From Microbacterium testaceum StLB037 (GTDB lineage: Bacteria; Actinomycetota; Actinomycetes; Actinomycetales; Microbacteriaceae), in NCBI RefSeq assembly GCF_000202635.1, contig NC_015125.1:2046001-2110000 (forward strand): a DNA stretch of 64,000 nt. Reading direction: 5' to 3'. The first letter of the stretch is position 1. The number at the start of each line of letters is the position of its first letter. Made by a program: the position numbers and the translations under genes. The notes under the pieces were generated by a model. The model saw only the letters and a program-made list of their open reading frames with translations. It was not told the origin of the DNA and made no database searches. Below are positions 17,153 to 25,926 of this stretch, piece by piece.

Positions 17153-17308
17153 GGCTGTGTCCTCGGGGGCAGGGGGCGGCGTGCGGCGGGGGCGGCACGG
17201 GCGCGCCGCGGGGGCGGCGAACGCGCCGAGTCTGCCCGCGGACGGTGACGTGGCGGTGAACGAGGGCAGAACGTCGCTCTCGCCGTCCGGCGGCGCGCGG
17301 CCGCGGTC

Positions 17309-17314
17309 TAGCCT
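17309..17314 (+). promoter_or_regulatory. -10 box TAGCCT of the VIT-family gene
   Basis: TAGCCT with 6 bases to the ATG at 17321; no Shine-Dalgarno sequence of usual spacing. Confidence 0.5.
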
Positions 17315-17320
17315 GAGCGG

Positions 17321-18040
17321 ATGACCACGCTTCCCGGTGCCCACCCCGACGAGCCGCACCGCCAGGGACTCGCCCAACGGCTGAACGGCCTGCGCGCCGG
17401 AGTCCTGGGGGCGAACGACGGCATCGTCTCGACCGCCGCGGTCGTCGTCGGTGTGGCCGGAGCGACGAGCGAGGTCGGGCCGGTTCTCATCGCCGGGCTC
17501 GCCGCTCTCGTCGGCGGAGCCGTGTCGATGGCCCTCGGCGAGTACGTGTCGGTCTCGAGCCAGCGCGACAGCGAGCGGGCGCTCATCCAGAAGGAGCGCC
17601 GGGAGCTCGCGGAGGATCCGGATGCCGAGTTCTCCGAGCTCGTCGGGTTGTACGAGGCCCAGGGGCTCACGCGCGACACGGCGACCCGGGTGGCGACCGA
17701 GCTCACGGCATCCGATGCGCTGAAAGCCCACCTCGCGATCGAGTTGAACATCGACGCCGACGACGTGGTGAGCCCGTGGACGGCGGCTCTGGCCTCGGCG
17801 GTGGCGTTCACGGTCGGGGCGCTGCTGCCGCTGCTGACGATCCTGCTCGCGCCGGTCGGGATCCGCGTGCCGCTGACGTTCGCGGCGGTGCTCGTGGCGC
17901 TGGCCGTCACGGGGTACGTGGCCGCGTGGATCGGCGGGGCGCGCCGTGGTCGATCGATCCTGCGCACGGTGATCGGCGGCGCGCTGGCGCTCGGGGCGAC
18001 GTATCTCGTGGGGTCGCTGTTCGGCGTCGCCGCGGGGTAA
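17321..18040 (+). CDS. VIT1/CCC1-family Fe2+/Mn2+ transporter
   Basis: 239 residues with five predicted membrane helices. The family signature runs from GLRAGVLGANDGIVSTAAVVVGVAGA (TM1) through AGLAALVGGAVSMALGEYVSVSSQRD (TM2). A cytoplasmic helical domain rich in acidic residues (about 85-145) follows, then three C-terminal helices. VIT-family proteins move ferrous iron or manganese, usually by proton antiport. There are no metal genes nearby. It is leaderless and divergent from the nucleotidase gene. Confidence 0.92.
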   Translation: MTTLPGAHPDEPHRQGLAQRLNGLRAGVLGANDGIVSTAAVVVGVAGATSEVGPVLIAGLAALVGGAVSMALGEYVSVSSQRDSERALIQKERRELAEDPDAEFSELVGLYEAQGLTRDTATRVATELTASDALKAHLAIELNIDADDVVSPWTAALASAVAFTVGALLPLLTILLAPVGIRVPLTFAAVLVALAVTGYVAAWIGGARRGRSILRTVIGGALALGATYLVGSLFGVAAG

Positions 18041-18064
18041 CGCCGGGTGCCCGCACCGATCACC

Positions 18065-18247
18065 GCCGTTTGGGGTGTGAAACGGTATGTCGCCCTCGGC
18101 GTGAGCGCCGGGCATCGCCCATAAACGCCGTTTCGGGTGAGAAACGGTGTGTCGCCGGCGGCGTGAGCGCCGGGCATCGCCCATAAACGCCGTTCCGGGT
18201 GAGAAACGCGGTGTCGCCGCGTTTCCCGACAGGAACAGCGTTTATCG
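18065..18247. repeat. Intergenic repeat family A, 62-bp tandem array
   Basis: Units start at 18065, 18127 and 18189 (period 62 bp). Units 1 and 2 share GTGAGCGCCGGGCATCGCCC and end in CATAAACGCCGTT. The third forms an inverted repeat with ATAAACGCCGTTCC at one end and GGAACAGCGTTTAT at the other (18183-18247), the same design as the elements at 54569 and 54777. This fills nearly all of the 18041-18336 gap. Confidence 0.85.
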
Positions 18248-18336
18248 GTAGGGTGCTTGCGGGGCCTAGCGGATAGTAGGACGTCCAGGTAATCTGGCCA
18301 GAGCGACGACGCCGTCGCCCCACGAAGGAGAGCCGC

Positions 18337-19506
18337 ATGGACACCATCCCTGCTCCCGCGCTCGACGCTCCGGTCCTGTCCGCTGACGAACGCGCCGCCA
18401 TCCTCGACGCCGTCCGCGACTTCGCCGCCACCGAGCTCGCCCCGCACGCCCTGGAATGGGATGCCGAGAAGCACTTCCCCCGCGACGTCCTCCGCCGCGC
18501 CGGGGAGCTGGGCCTCGGCGGCGTTTACGTCCGGGACGACGTGGGCGGCGCCGGGCTGTCGCGCCGAGACGCCGTCGCGATCTTCGAGGAGCTCGCCTAC
18601 GGCGACCCCACCGTGACGGCGTACATCACGATCCACAACATGGTCGCGTGGATGATCGACGCCTATGGCACGTCGGTGCAGCGCGAGCGATGGCTCCCCG
18701 GTCTCGTGGCCATGGACGATCTCGGCGCCTACTGCCTCACCGAACCGGGAGCGGGCTCCGACGCGGCGGCGATCACGACCTCGGCGATCCGCCACGGCGA
18801 CACCTACGTGCTCACGGGCGTGAAGCAGTTCATCTCGGGTGCCGGCGAGGCATCCGTCTATGTCGTGATGGCGCGCACGGGCGAGCCGGGCGCGCGCGGG
18901 ATCAGCGCGTTCCTCGTCCCCGCCGACGCTGAGGGACTCTCGTTCGGCCCCCTCGAGAAGAAGATGGGCTGGAACGCGCAGCCCACGCGGCAGGTCATCC
19001 TCGATGAGGTGCGCGTGCCCGCCGAGAACCTGCTCGGCGGCGAGGGCCGCGGCTTCTCGATCGCGATGACGGCGCTGAACGGGGGCCGCCTCAATATCGC
19101 GACCTGCTCGATCGGCGGGGCGCGCTGGGCACTCGACCGCGCGATCGCCTACGTCCACGAGCGCTTCACGTTCGGCGAAGCGCTCGCCGAGAAGCAGTCG
19201 GTCGTGTTCGCGGTGGCCGACATGGCGACCGAGCTCGAGGCCGCACGTCTGCTCGTCCGCGAGGCGGCGACGGCTCTGGATGCCAAGGACCCCGACACCG
19301 CGACCCGCTGCGCGATGGCCAAGCGCTTCGCGACCGACGTCGGGTTCCGCGTCGCGAACGAGGCGCTGCAGCTGCACGGCGGATACGGCTACCTGCAGGA
19401 CTACGGCATCGAGAAGGTCGTCCGCGACCTCCGCGTTCATCAGATTCTCGAGGGCACGAACGAGATCATGCGCCTCATCATCGGTCGGAGCGTCCTGGCG
19501 GCATGA
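18337..19506 (+). CDS. Acyl-CoA dehydrogenase
   Basis: 389-residue FAD flavoenzyme that introduces the alpha-beta double bond in acyl-CoA and passes electrons to ETF. Motifs include [13 protein letters not shown] (FAD and substrate loop), [10 protein letters not shown] and [10 protein letters not shown]. The catalytic glutamate normally lies in the helix before GTNE. The protein most resembles the isobutyryl-/short-branched-chain group, but chain specificity is inferred. AAGGAG precedes the ATG. It is followed by enoyl-CoA hydratase and, further on, by ETF genes, so this stretch can supply a full first half of beta-oxidation. Confidence 0.93.
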   Translation: MDTIPAPALDAPVLSADERAAILDAVRDFAATELAPHALEWDAEKHFPRDVLRRAGELGLGGVYVRDDVGGAGLSRRDAVAIFEELAYGDPTVTAYITIHNMVAWMIDAYGTSVQRERWLPGLVAMDDLGAYCLTEPGAGSDAAAITTSAIRHGDTYVLTGVKQFISGAGEASVYVVMARTGEPGARGISAFLVPADAEGLSFGPLEKKMGWNAQPTRQVILDEVRVPAENLLGGEGRGFSIAMTALNGGRLNIATCSIGGARWALDRAIAYVHERFTFGEALAEKQSVVFAVADMATELEAARLLVREAATALDAKDPDTATRCAMAKRFATDVGFRVANEALQLHGGYGYLQDYGIEKVVRDLRVHQILEGTNEIMRLIIGRSVLAA

Positions 19507-19585
19507 CGTCGAGCCCCTGGCGGTGTCGGGGGATCGTGGGAACATGCGGGGGCGGGGTCGTCCGCGCCGACAGAACGGGAGCACC

Positions 19586-20374
19586 ATGACGGAACAGGAT
19601 GCCGGGTACGAGACGATCCGCGTCGAACAGCGCGCACGCGTCGGGTGGATCACCCTCGACCGGCCCGAGGCGCTGAACGCGCTGAACACGCGGACCATGC
19701 ACGAGGTCGTCGCCGCGGCGGAGGCGTTCGACGCCGACGAGGGTGTCGGTGCGATCGTGGTGACGGGGAGCGAGAAGGCGTTCGCCGCGGGAGCCGACAT
19801 CAAAGAGATGGAGGGCAAGTCCAGCGTCGAGATGACTCTGACCGATCACTTCGGCGGTTGGTCGCGGTTCGCGGCCGTCCGCACCCCCGTGATCGCGGCG
19901 GTCTCGGGCTACGCCCTCGGCGGCGGGTGCGAGCTCGCGCTCATGTGCGACGTCATCCTCGCCTCGGATCGCGCGAAATTCGGCCAGCCCGAGGTGCAGT
20001 TGGGCGTGATCCCGGGCATGGGCGGGACGCAGCGACTCGTGCGGGCGCTCGGGTACTACAAGGCTGCCGAGCTCGTCCTGACCGGACGCATGATCGACGC
20101 GGCCGAGGCCGAGCGGGTGGGGCTCGTGTCGCGGGTGGTGCCCGGGGCCGACCTGCTCGACGAGGCGCAGGCGGTCGCCGAGACGATCGCCGAGAAGCCG
20201 CTGCCGGCCCTGTACGCGGCGAAGGCTGCTCTCGACGCCGCTCTCGAGACCTCCCTCGCCGAGGGCCTGCGGTTCGAACGTCAGGCGTTCGCGGGCCTGT
20301 TCGACACGGCCGATCAGAAGGAGGGGATGGCGGCGTTCCGCGAGAAGCGGGCTCCGTCGTTCACCCACCGATGA
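19586..20374 (+). CDS. Enoyl-CoA hydratase
   Basis: 262-residue crotonase-fold enzyme. Visible features are the oxyanion-hole segment [11 protein letters not shown], the [15 protein letters not shown] loop with its first catalytic glutamate region, and [17 protein letters not shown], which carries the second. It hydrates trans-2-enoyl-CoA to 3-hydroxyacyl-CoA. The ATG at 19586 follows GGGAG. Located 79 bases after the acyl-CoA dehydrogenase, it very probably belongs to the same transcript and pathway (valine/fatty-acid oxidation). Confidence 0.94.
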   Translation: MTEQDAGYETIRVEQRARVGWITLDRPEALNALNTRTMHEVVAAAEAFDADEGVGAIVVTGSEKAFAAGADIKEMEGKSSVEMTLTDHFGGWSRFAAVRTPVIAAVSGYALGGGCELALMCDVILASDRAKFGQPEVQLGVIPGMGGTQRLVRALGYYKAAELVLTGRMIDAAEAERVGLVSRVVPGADLLDEAQAVAETIAEKPLPALYAAKAALDAALETSLAEGLRFERQAFAGLFDTADQKEGMAAFREKRAPSFTHR

Positions 20375-20393
20375 GCGCGACGACGGGCGGGTC

Positions 20394-20921
20394 TCACAGC
20401 GGGTCGGGCACCGGGGCGGGGTCGGCGAAGTCGCCGGCGCCCTTGCGGAAGCGCGCGATGATCCGCACGAGCTCCGTCGCGTCGTCGTCATCGAGCCCGA
20501 GGTCGGCGAACACCGCGTTCAGCGCCGCCGTGGCCTCGTCGACCCGTCGGCGTCCGGCATCCGTCAGCGCGAGAAGTGCGGCGCGCCCGTCGGTGGGGTG
20601 CGGCTCGCGCGTCACGAGCCCGTCGCGCGTCAGGCGCTCGACCGTGTTCGTCACGCTCGTCGGATGCACCTGCAACCGGGCGATCGCGCTGGCCATCGGC
20701 ATCCGCCCCTCCCGCGTGAACGCGAGCAGTCGCAGCAGTTCGAAGCGCGAGAACGACAGGTCGAAGGGCTTGAGGGCTCGTTCGATGGATGCCATGAGCA
20801 ACTGGTGCGCCCGGATCACCGAGGTCACGACCGTCATGCCGTCGGCCGCGTCGTCCCACCCGTGCGCGAGCCACTGGCGTTTGGCTTCGGCGATCGGGTC
20901 GACCGGCAGTCGTCGGGTCAT
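20394..20921 (-). CDS. MarR-family transcriptional regulator
   Basis: 175 residues with a winged helix-turn-helix. MASAIARLQVHPTSVTNTVERLTRDGLV is the recognition helix region and HPTDGRAALLALTDAG the wing. AGGAGG precedes the ATG at 20921. It converges on the enoyl-CoA hydratase and is divergent from the ETF operon, so regulation of acyl-CoA catabolism is plausible. The ligand is unknown. A run of two acidic residues and DDDD at about 143-146 precedes the C-terminal dimer helix. Confidence 0.87.
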   Translation of the reverse strand: MTRRLPVDPIAEAKRQWLAHGWDDAADGMTVVTSVIRAHQLLMASIERALKPFDLSFSRFELLRLLAFTREGRMPMASAIARLQVHPTSVTNTVERLTRDGLVTREPHPTDGRAALLALTDAGRRRVDEATAALNAVFADLGLDDDDATELVRIIARFRKGAGDFADPAPVPDPL

Positions 20922-21028
20922 GGGTCCTCCTCGCGTTTCACGGTACCGCGCCCCCGTCATGCGCGTGGCGGACTCGCGGCCGACCGGCGCGCGGTCGCTG
21001 AGCGGGGTGCGGGGGCCGAGCGGCGCGC

Positions 21029-21134
21029 GGTGGCTGAGCTCGTCGAAGCCTCCGCGGGCCTCGCGGTCGTGGGCGGTCCCTTCGGCGGGCTCAGGGACCT
21101 GGGTTGCGCGGTGGTGGCTGAGCTCGTCGAAGCC
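21029..21134. repeat. Cluster of dispersed TGAGCTCGTCGAAG repeats
   Basis: GGTGGCTGAGCTCGTCGAAG appears at 21029 and 21113 as direct copies. A palindromic-armed version (GGTCCC...GGGACC) lies between them at 21075-21099. The 261-base gap between marR and etfB holds this cluster and the etfB ribosome-binding site. Confidence 0.85.
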
Positions 21135-21182
21135 TCCGTCCCCCGAGCCTGTCCGTATTCCCCGAACGAAGGAGCCGGGTCG

Positions 21183-21960
21183 ATGAAGATCGTGGTGCTG
21201 ATCAAGGAAGTCCCCGACACGTGGGGCGAGCGGCGGCTCGACCTCGAGACCGGGCTGACCGACCGGGCCGCCTCGACGCCGGTGCTCGACGAGATCGACG
21301 AGCGTGCGGTCGAGGCCGCCCTCGCCCATGCCGACGCGCACCCGGGCACCGAGGTGATCGTGCTGACGATGGCGCCGGCGTCGGCTGCGGCCACCGTTCG
21401 CAAAGCCCTCGCGATGGGGGCGACGTCGGCCGTGCACGTGGTGGACGAGGCTCTGCGCGGGGCCGACCTGCTGCTGACCGCCGAGGTGCTCGCAGCGGCG
21501 ATCCGTCGGACCGGGTTCGACCTCGTGATCGCCGGGAACCTCTCGACCGACGGCGGCGGCGGCGTGCTGCCCGCGATGGTCGCCGAGCTGCTCGAGGTCC
21601 CGCAAGGTGACGGCGCTGTCGAGCCTCGCGGTGAGCGACGACGCCGTGGCCGGCGACCGCGTGAGCGATGCGGGGACGATGCGGGTGACGGCCTCGCTCC
21701 CCGCGGTCATCTCGATCACCGAGGCGCTGCCCGAGGGGCGCTTCACGACCTTCAAAGGCATCATGGCGGCGAAGAAGAAGCCCTACGAGGCGGTGGATGC
21801 CGCTGCCCTCGGCATCGACGCCGAGGATCCCGCCGTGCCGCGCTACATCATGGTGTCGGTCGCCGAGCGTCCGCCGCGGGAGGCCGGCGTCAAGATCATC
21901 GACGAGGGGGATGCGGGCGAGAAGCTCGCCGCCTTCCTCCTCGCCGAGGGGGTGGCGTGA
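21183..21960 (+). pseudogene. etfB: Electron transfer flavoprotein beta subunit, frameshifted
   Basis: The first 140 residues (to LLEVPQ) match EtfB, which holds AMP and, with EtfA, the FAD that accepts electrons from acyl-CoA dehydrogenases. At 21603-21607 one extra base (CAAGGTG where CAGGTG would fit) shifts the frame. The rest of EtfB, from VTALSSLAV to the stop at 21960, continues in the next frame and includes TTFKGIMAAKKKP, the ETF-beta signature region. The shifted frame has no stop and runs straight into etfA in frame. It is either a sequencing error or a recent mutation. AAGGAG precedes the ATG. Confidence 0.85.
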
Positions 21961-22913
21961 TGGCCGTCGCGCTCGTGCTCCTCGAGGTGCTTCCGGGTGG
22001 GGCGCTCGCCGCTTCGTCTGCCGGCCTCCTCGCCGCGGCGCGTCGGGTGGGCGACCCGGTGGCCCTCATCGCGGGTCCGGCCGACGCCGCCGCCGAGGCT
22101 GCCGCCCTGGGGGCGGTGCGGGTGCTCGCCGTCGACGTCGAGTCCGACGCCCTGACCCTCCCCGTGGTCGACGCGCTCGCCGCGGCCGTGGCGCGCGAGA
22201 GCCCCGACCTCGTTCTCGCGTCGAACTCCGTGGAGTCCCGCGATGCCGTCGCCCGGTTGGCTGCGCGCCTGCGGCTGCCTCTCGCGGCCGACGTGGTCGG
22301 CGTGGAGCGCGACGACCTCGGTGTCGTCGCTCACCACGCCGTCTTCGGCGGTGCGTTCACCGTGGATGGCGCCCCGACGTTCGGGACGCTCGTCGCCACC
22401 CTCCGACCCGGGGCCGTGACCGAGCGTCTCGACGCGCAGCCTCTCGCCGTCGAGCGGCTGGAGGTCGTGGCATCCGGGGTTCCGTCCGCCCGCGTCGAGG
22501 GCTTCTCGGAGACCGCGGCGCCCTCGTCGCGTCCGGAGCTGCGCGGGGCGAAGGTCGTCGTGGCCGGGGGCCGCGGGGTGGGCTCGCGCGAGAACTTCGC
22601 CCTCGTCGAGCAGCTCGCCGACGTGCTGGGAGCCGCGGTCGGCGCCTCGCGCGCCGCGGTCGACGCCGGATATGTGCCGGTCTCGGCGCAGGTCGGGCAG
22701 ACCGGCGTGACGGTGTCGCCGCGGCTGTACATCGCCCTCGGAATCTCGGGCGCGATCCAGCACCGCGCCGGGATGCAGACCGCTACCACCATCGTCGCGG
22801 TCGACAAAGACCCCGAGGCACCGATCTTCGCCATCGCCGACTTCGGTATCGTCGGAGACCTGTTCACCGTCGTCCCGCAACTCATCAGCGCGCTCGAGGC
22901 CCAAAAGAAGTAG
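21960..22913 (+). CDS. etfA: Electron transfer flavoprotein alpha subunit
   Basis: 317 residues. The C-terminal FAD-binding domain is complete: [46 protein letters not shown] and NAD-like [20 protein letters not shown]. The N-terminal domain pairs with EtfB. The ATG overlaps the etfB stop (TGATG), and the next gene begins directly after the stop. EtfAB passes electrons from acyl-CoA dehydrogenases to a quinone reductase, a candidate partner for the dehydrogenase at 18337. Confidence 0.95.
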   Translation: MAVALVLLEVLPGGALAASSAGLLAAARRVGDPVALIAGPADAAAEAAALGAVRVLAVDVESDALTLPVVDALAAAVARESPDLVLASNSVESRDAVARLAARLRLPLAADVVGVERDDLGVVAHHAVFGGAFTVDGAPTFGTLVATLRPGAVTERLDAQPLAVERLEVVASGVPSARVEGFSETAAPSSRPELRGAKVVVAGGRGVGSRENFALVEQLADVLGAAVGASRAAVDAGYVPVSAQVGQTGVTVSPRLYIALGISGAIQHRAGMQTATTIVAVDKDPEAPIFAIADFGIVGDLFTVVPQLISALEAQKK

Positions 22914-24956
22914 ATGGCGTCCACACCCCGCACCCCGCGTCGCGGGCTGCCGCGCGTCCCCGGCGGGGAGCCCTGGCCGCCCGCGGTGTCCGGCGCGTCG
23001 GAGGCGGATGACGACATCTCCGCGGACGGCGCGGCGCCGGGTCAGGATGCGCGGGGCGATGCCGTGGCCGTGCCCGCCTCGCAGAATCGAGCCGATCTCG
23101 CAGATTCCGCGGGGGATTCTGCGAGTTCCGCGCGAATCTCCGAGCCCGGGCCGCCCTCGGATCCGGATGCCGCCGGCTCCACGCCCGCGTCGGCGGTGCG
23201 CCGGGGGCTGCCCCGTGTTCGGGGCGGCGAGCCGTGGCCGCCGGCCACCGCGCTCGCGGATTCGGAGCATGGTGCCGGATTCGGACGCGGGAGCGAGACG
23301 GATCCGGATCCGGCGACGCCTTCCGAATCTGCGACCGCGGCGGCCTCGCAGAATGCGGCTCATCTCGCAGATTCCGCGGGGGATTCTGCGAGTTCCGCGC
23401 GAATCTCCGAGCCCGGGCCGCCCTCGGTTCCGGATGCCGCGGGCTCCTCGCCCGCGTCGGCGGTGCGCCGGGGGCTTCCCCGCGTTCGGGGCGGCGAGCC
23501 GTGGCCGCAGGCTACCGCGCTGACGGATTCGGAGCATGGTGCCGGATTCGGACGCGGGGGCGGGATCGGTCCGCATTCGGTGGCCCTTTCCGAATCTGCG
23601 ACCGCGCCCGGCTCGCAGAATGCGGCTCATCTCGCAGATTCCGCGGCGGATTCTGCGAGTTCCGCGCGAATCTCCGAGCCCGGGCCGCCCTCGGATCCGG
23701 ATGCCGCCGGCTCCACGCCCGCGGGCACGCCCGGGCGCACACCCGCTGGCCCCGCTCGCGCCGGCCACCCCCTCGCGGGTCCCACCTCCGCCGGCTCCAC
23801 CCCCGCAGGCTCTCCCCCCGCGCACCCCGATCCCGCAGGCCCCTCCCCCGCAGGCTCCACCCCCGCAGGCCCTACCCCCGCGGGAGCCGATCCCGCAGGC
23901 CCTGCCCCCGATGGCCCCACCCCCGCGGGCCCCGCCCCCGCCCCCGCCGCCCGCCCGCCCCTCGCCGTGCCGACGACGGTGTGGCCGGGGGCTGCGGCAT
24001 CCGCTCCCCGCCCCGCGAGGTCGGAGCCGAAGCGCATCGGCCCCTACACGCCGCTGCAGTGGCTCGGCTCGGCGGCCGTGCTCGGCGTCTTCGCCCTCGC
24101 GCTGGCCGGGATCGCCGTGCTGTTCGCGCGCTTCGTCCTGGCGATCGAGCCGGGGCGGGATTTCCTCGCCGCCTTCCCGGGCGAGTACGCCCTGCCCGAG
24201 GGGGCGCCGGTGGGACTGCCGGTCTGGCTGAACTGGTCGCACTTCCTCAACAGCTTCTTCCTGCTGTTCATCATCCGCTCGGGCTGGCAGGTGCGGCGAG
24301 AGAAGCGTCCCGCCGCGTTCTGGTCTCCCCGCAAGAACAAGAAGCGGCGCATCAGCCTCGCGCTGTGGTTCCATCAGGCGATCGACATCCTGTGGATCGC
24401 CAACGGCGTGATCTTCGTCGTGCTGCTGTTCGCGACGGGGCAGTGGATGCGGATCGTCCCGACCTCGTGGGAGGTCTTCCCGAACGCGGTGTCAGCAGCG
24501 TTGCAGTACGTCTCGCTGGACTGGCCGACCGAGAACGGCTGGGTGAACTACAACAGCCTGCAGCAGCTGTCGTACTTCGCGATCACCTTCATCGCGGCGC
24601 CTCTCGCGATCCTGAGCGGCGTGCGCCTCTCGGGCGTCTGGCCGAAGGATGCCGAGAAGCTCAACCGCCTCTACCCGGTGGAGTGGGCGCGCAAGATCCA
24701 CTTCCCGGTGATGCTGTTCTTCGTGGCGTTCATCGTCGTGCACGTCGCCCTCGTGCTGGCCACGGGCGCGCTGCGCAACCTCAACCACATGTACGCCGCG
24801 CGCGGCGCGGTCGACCCGGGGGAGTACACGAGCGACCCGACCGGACTGCTGATCTTCGCGGCATCCCTCCTCGCGATGGCCGCGGGGTGGGTGGCCGCGC
24901 GTCCCGCGGTTCTCGTGCCGATCGCCCGCCTGTTCGGCGACGTCAAGCAGCGCTGA
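22914..24956 (+). CDS. Membrane cytochrome b-like protein with repetitive N-terminal extension
   Basis: 680 residues. Residues 9-270 are three copies of an 87-89 residue repeat ([14 protein letters not shown]... to [11 protein letters not shown]), followed by a Pro/Ala/Gly-rich tract to about 355. The C-terminal 300 residues form the conserved part, a cytochrome b561/FdnI-like integral membrane domain. It has helices at about 385-410, 440-456, 485-508, 550-570, 595-615 and 642-662, and potential haem ligands H443, H487, H596 and H610. It starts 1 base after the etfA stop, so it is the third gene of the ETF operon and may link ETF to the membrane (inference). In the N-terminal third the repeats leave other frames open too. 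Confidence 0.78.
   Translation: MASTPRTPRRGLPRVPGGEPWPPAVSGASEADDDISADGAAPGQDARGDAVAVPASQNRADLADSAGDSASSARISEPGPPSDPDAAGSTPASAVRRGLPRVRGGEPWPPATALADSEHGAGFGRGSETDPDPATPSESATAAASQNAAHLADSAGDSASSARISEPGPPSVPDAAGSSPASAVRRGLPRVRGGEPWPQATALTDSEHGAGFGRGGGIGPHSVALSESATAPGSQNAAHLADSAADSASSARISEPGPPSDPDAAGSTPAGTPGRTPAGPARAGHPLAGPTSAGSTPAGSPPAHPDPAGPSPAGSTPAGPTPAGADPAGPAPDGPTPAGPAPAPAARPPLAVPTTVWPGAAASAPRPARSEPKRIGPYTPLQWLGSAAVLGVFALALAGIAVLFARFVLAIEPGRDFLAAFPGEYALPEGAPVGLPVWLNWSHFLNSFFLLFIIRSGWQVRREKRPAAFWSPRKNKKRRISLALWFHQAIDILWIANGVIFVVLLFATGQWMRIVPTSWEVFPNAVSAALQYVSLDWPTENGWVNYNSLQQLSYFAITFIAAPLAILSGVRLSGVWPKDAEKLNRLYPVEWARKIHFPVMLFFVAFIVVHVALVLATGALRNLNHMYAARGAVDPGEYTSDPTGLLIFAASLLAMAAGWVAARPAVLVPIARLFGDVKQR
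22940..23720 (+). repeat. Three tandem ~265-bp repeats within the cytochrome gene
   Basis: Copies begin near 22940, 23201 and 23468. Copies 2 and 3 are highly alike and offset by 267 bp. Each ends with CTCGCAGATTCCGCGG then GGATTCTGCGAGTTCCGCG, an inverted repeat of TCTGCGAG that also occurs in intergenic family D elements at 48649 and 57586. Confidence 0.85.
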
Positions 24957-24973
24957 CGTCCCCACCGGCGGCC

Positions 24974-25227
24974 GGATGCCGAGACCACACCCGTTCGTCG
25001 AGCCCGCATGCCCTGGCGTGTAAACGCCTGCGGTTTCGGCGATGACATGCGGTTTCGGCGCGGCCCGCCCCGCGTGCCCCACGCGGGGGCGAAGGGCAGC
25101 CCGACCGAGGAGGGATGCCGAGACCGCACCCGTTCGTCGAGCCCGCACGCCCTGGCGGGTGAGCGCGTGCGGTTTCGGCGATGACATGCGGTTTCGGCGC
25201 GACGCGCCGCCGCGTGCCCCACGTGGC
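24974..25227. repeat. Intergenic repeat family C, direct duplication
   Basis: Two ~115-bp copies (24974-25087 and 25113-25227) share GGATGCCGAGACC, ACCCGTTCGTCGAGCCCGCA, and TGCGGTTTCGGCGATGACA repeated with CATGCGGTTTCGGCGCG. The 346-base gap between the convergent cytochrome and tetR genes holds little else; a partial third copy lies at about 25230-25260. Confidence 0.8.
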
Positions 25228-25302
25228 GGGGGACCGCGTGCGGTGTCGGCGCGGCGCGGCCCCGCCGGGCCACGCGCGGCGGCCGCGGACCCGCGCCGGC
25301 CG

Positions 25303-25857
25303 TCAGACCCGCCCGCGCGCGCGTAGACCCGCGGCGATGAGGTCGAGGCCGAAGGCGAAGTCGTCCGACTCGAGGCTCGACGCCCCCGCGTCGCGGGCTC
25401 CGGCGCTGTCGTACTGCAGGCGCTGCTGCTCGTGCCAGACGAAGCCGAGCGCGTAGTGGAGCACCGTGGTCGCGCCGCGGCGCGCGGTGTCGGCGTCGAA
25501 CCCGGCGGCGGCGACCGCGCTCGCGAGCCGGTCGTGGGCGAGCGAGGACCCGAGGCCGAGCGCGAGGGTGCTCGAGACGACCTCGGCACCGTCCCGATAC
25601 GTGAGGAGCGCATCGCGCAGGGCGTGCGCTTCGGCGCCCAGGTCGACGGGGATTCCGGATGCCATCCGGCCGACGATGCGGTCCGAGAGCTCCGCGAGCA
25701 GCGTCTGCTTGTTGGGGAAGTGCCAGTACAGCGCGCTGGGCTGAACCTCGAGGGCGGTCGCGAGGCGGCGCATCGTGAGGTCGGGGAGTCCGTGGTCGTC
25801 GAGGATCCGCAGGGCGGTGCGGGCGACGTCGTCGGCGGAGTGTCCTCGAGGAGCCAT
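25303..25857 (-). CDS. bioQ: BioQ-like TetR-family repressor of biotin genes
   Basis: 184 residues: a TetR helix-turn-helix at about 8-55 (LTMRRLATALEVQPSALYWHFPNKQTLLAEL) and a TetR_C-type ligand domain. It is divergent from bioY, and the gap holds two perfect TGAACNNNGTTCA palindromes, the operator described for BioQ in corynebacteria and mycobacteria. That makes BioQ the best assignment. Transcription probably starts at the ATG: TATACT on the minus strand (25867-25872) lies 9 bases upstream. The operators sit next to this box, so it should be autoregulated. Confidence 0.82.
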   Translation of the reverse strand: MAPRGHSADDVARTALRILDDHGLPDLTMRRLATALEVQPSALYWHFPNKQTLLAELSDRIVGRMASGIPVDLGAEAHALRDALLTYRDGAEVVSSTLALGLGSSLAHDRLASAVAAAGFDADTARRGATTVLHYALGFVWHEQQRLQYDSAGARDAGASSLESDDFAFGLDLIAAGLRARGRV

Positions 25858-25866
25858 GCGTCTGAG

Positions 25867-25872
25867 TATAGT
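25867..25872 (-). promoter_or_regulatory. -10 box TATACT of the bioQ-like gene
   Basis: Minus-strand TATACT, near consensus, 9 bases before the ATG at 25857, implying a leaderless or very short leader. It abuts the first BioQ-type operator. Confidence 0.6.
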
Positions 25873-25899
25873 GAACGCTGTTCAGGTGAACAGTGTTCA
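25872..25899. promoter_or_regulatory. Two tandem BioQ-type operators
   Basis: TGAACGCTGTTCA (25872-25884) and TGAACAGTGTTCA (25887-25899) are both perfect TGAAC-N3-GTTCA palindromes with centres 15 bp apart. A degenerate third (TGACACGGTTCA) follows at 25902-25913. They lie between the divergent repressor and bioY. Confidence 0.8.
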
Positions 25900-25926
25900 G
25901 GTGACACGGTTCAGGAAAGGCCCGCC

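Noticed and set aside
14171-17248. A 1025-codon plus-strand open frame opposite the nucleotidase
   Set aside because: The composition (V/R/G/D-rich with no domain) is that of an antisense shadow.
17153-18184. N-terminal extension of the nucleotidase frame
   Set aside because: It runs antisense through the VIT-family gene and intergenic repeats; the signal peptide starts at 17152.
18065-18247. CRISPR array
   Set aside because: Units are contiguous 62-bp repeats with no unique spacers and no cas genes nearby.
21600-21610. Programmed frameshifting in etfB
   Set aside because: No slippery heptamer or downstream stimulatory hairpin is evident, and EtfB is not known to use recoding.
20598-22913. 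A single EtfB-EtfA fusion protein as the intended product
   Set aside because: The region after LLEVPQ in that frame is nonsense, while true EtfB sequence continues in the adjacent frame, so a frameshift is the better reading.
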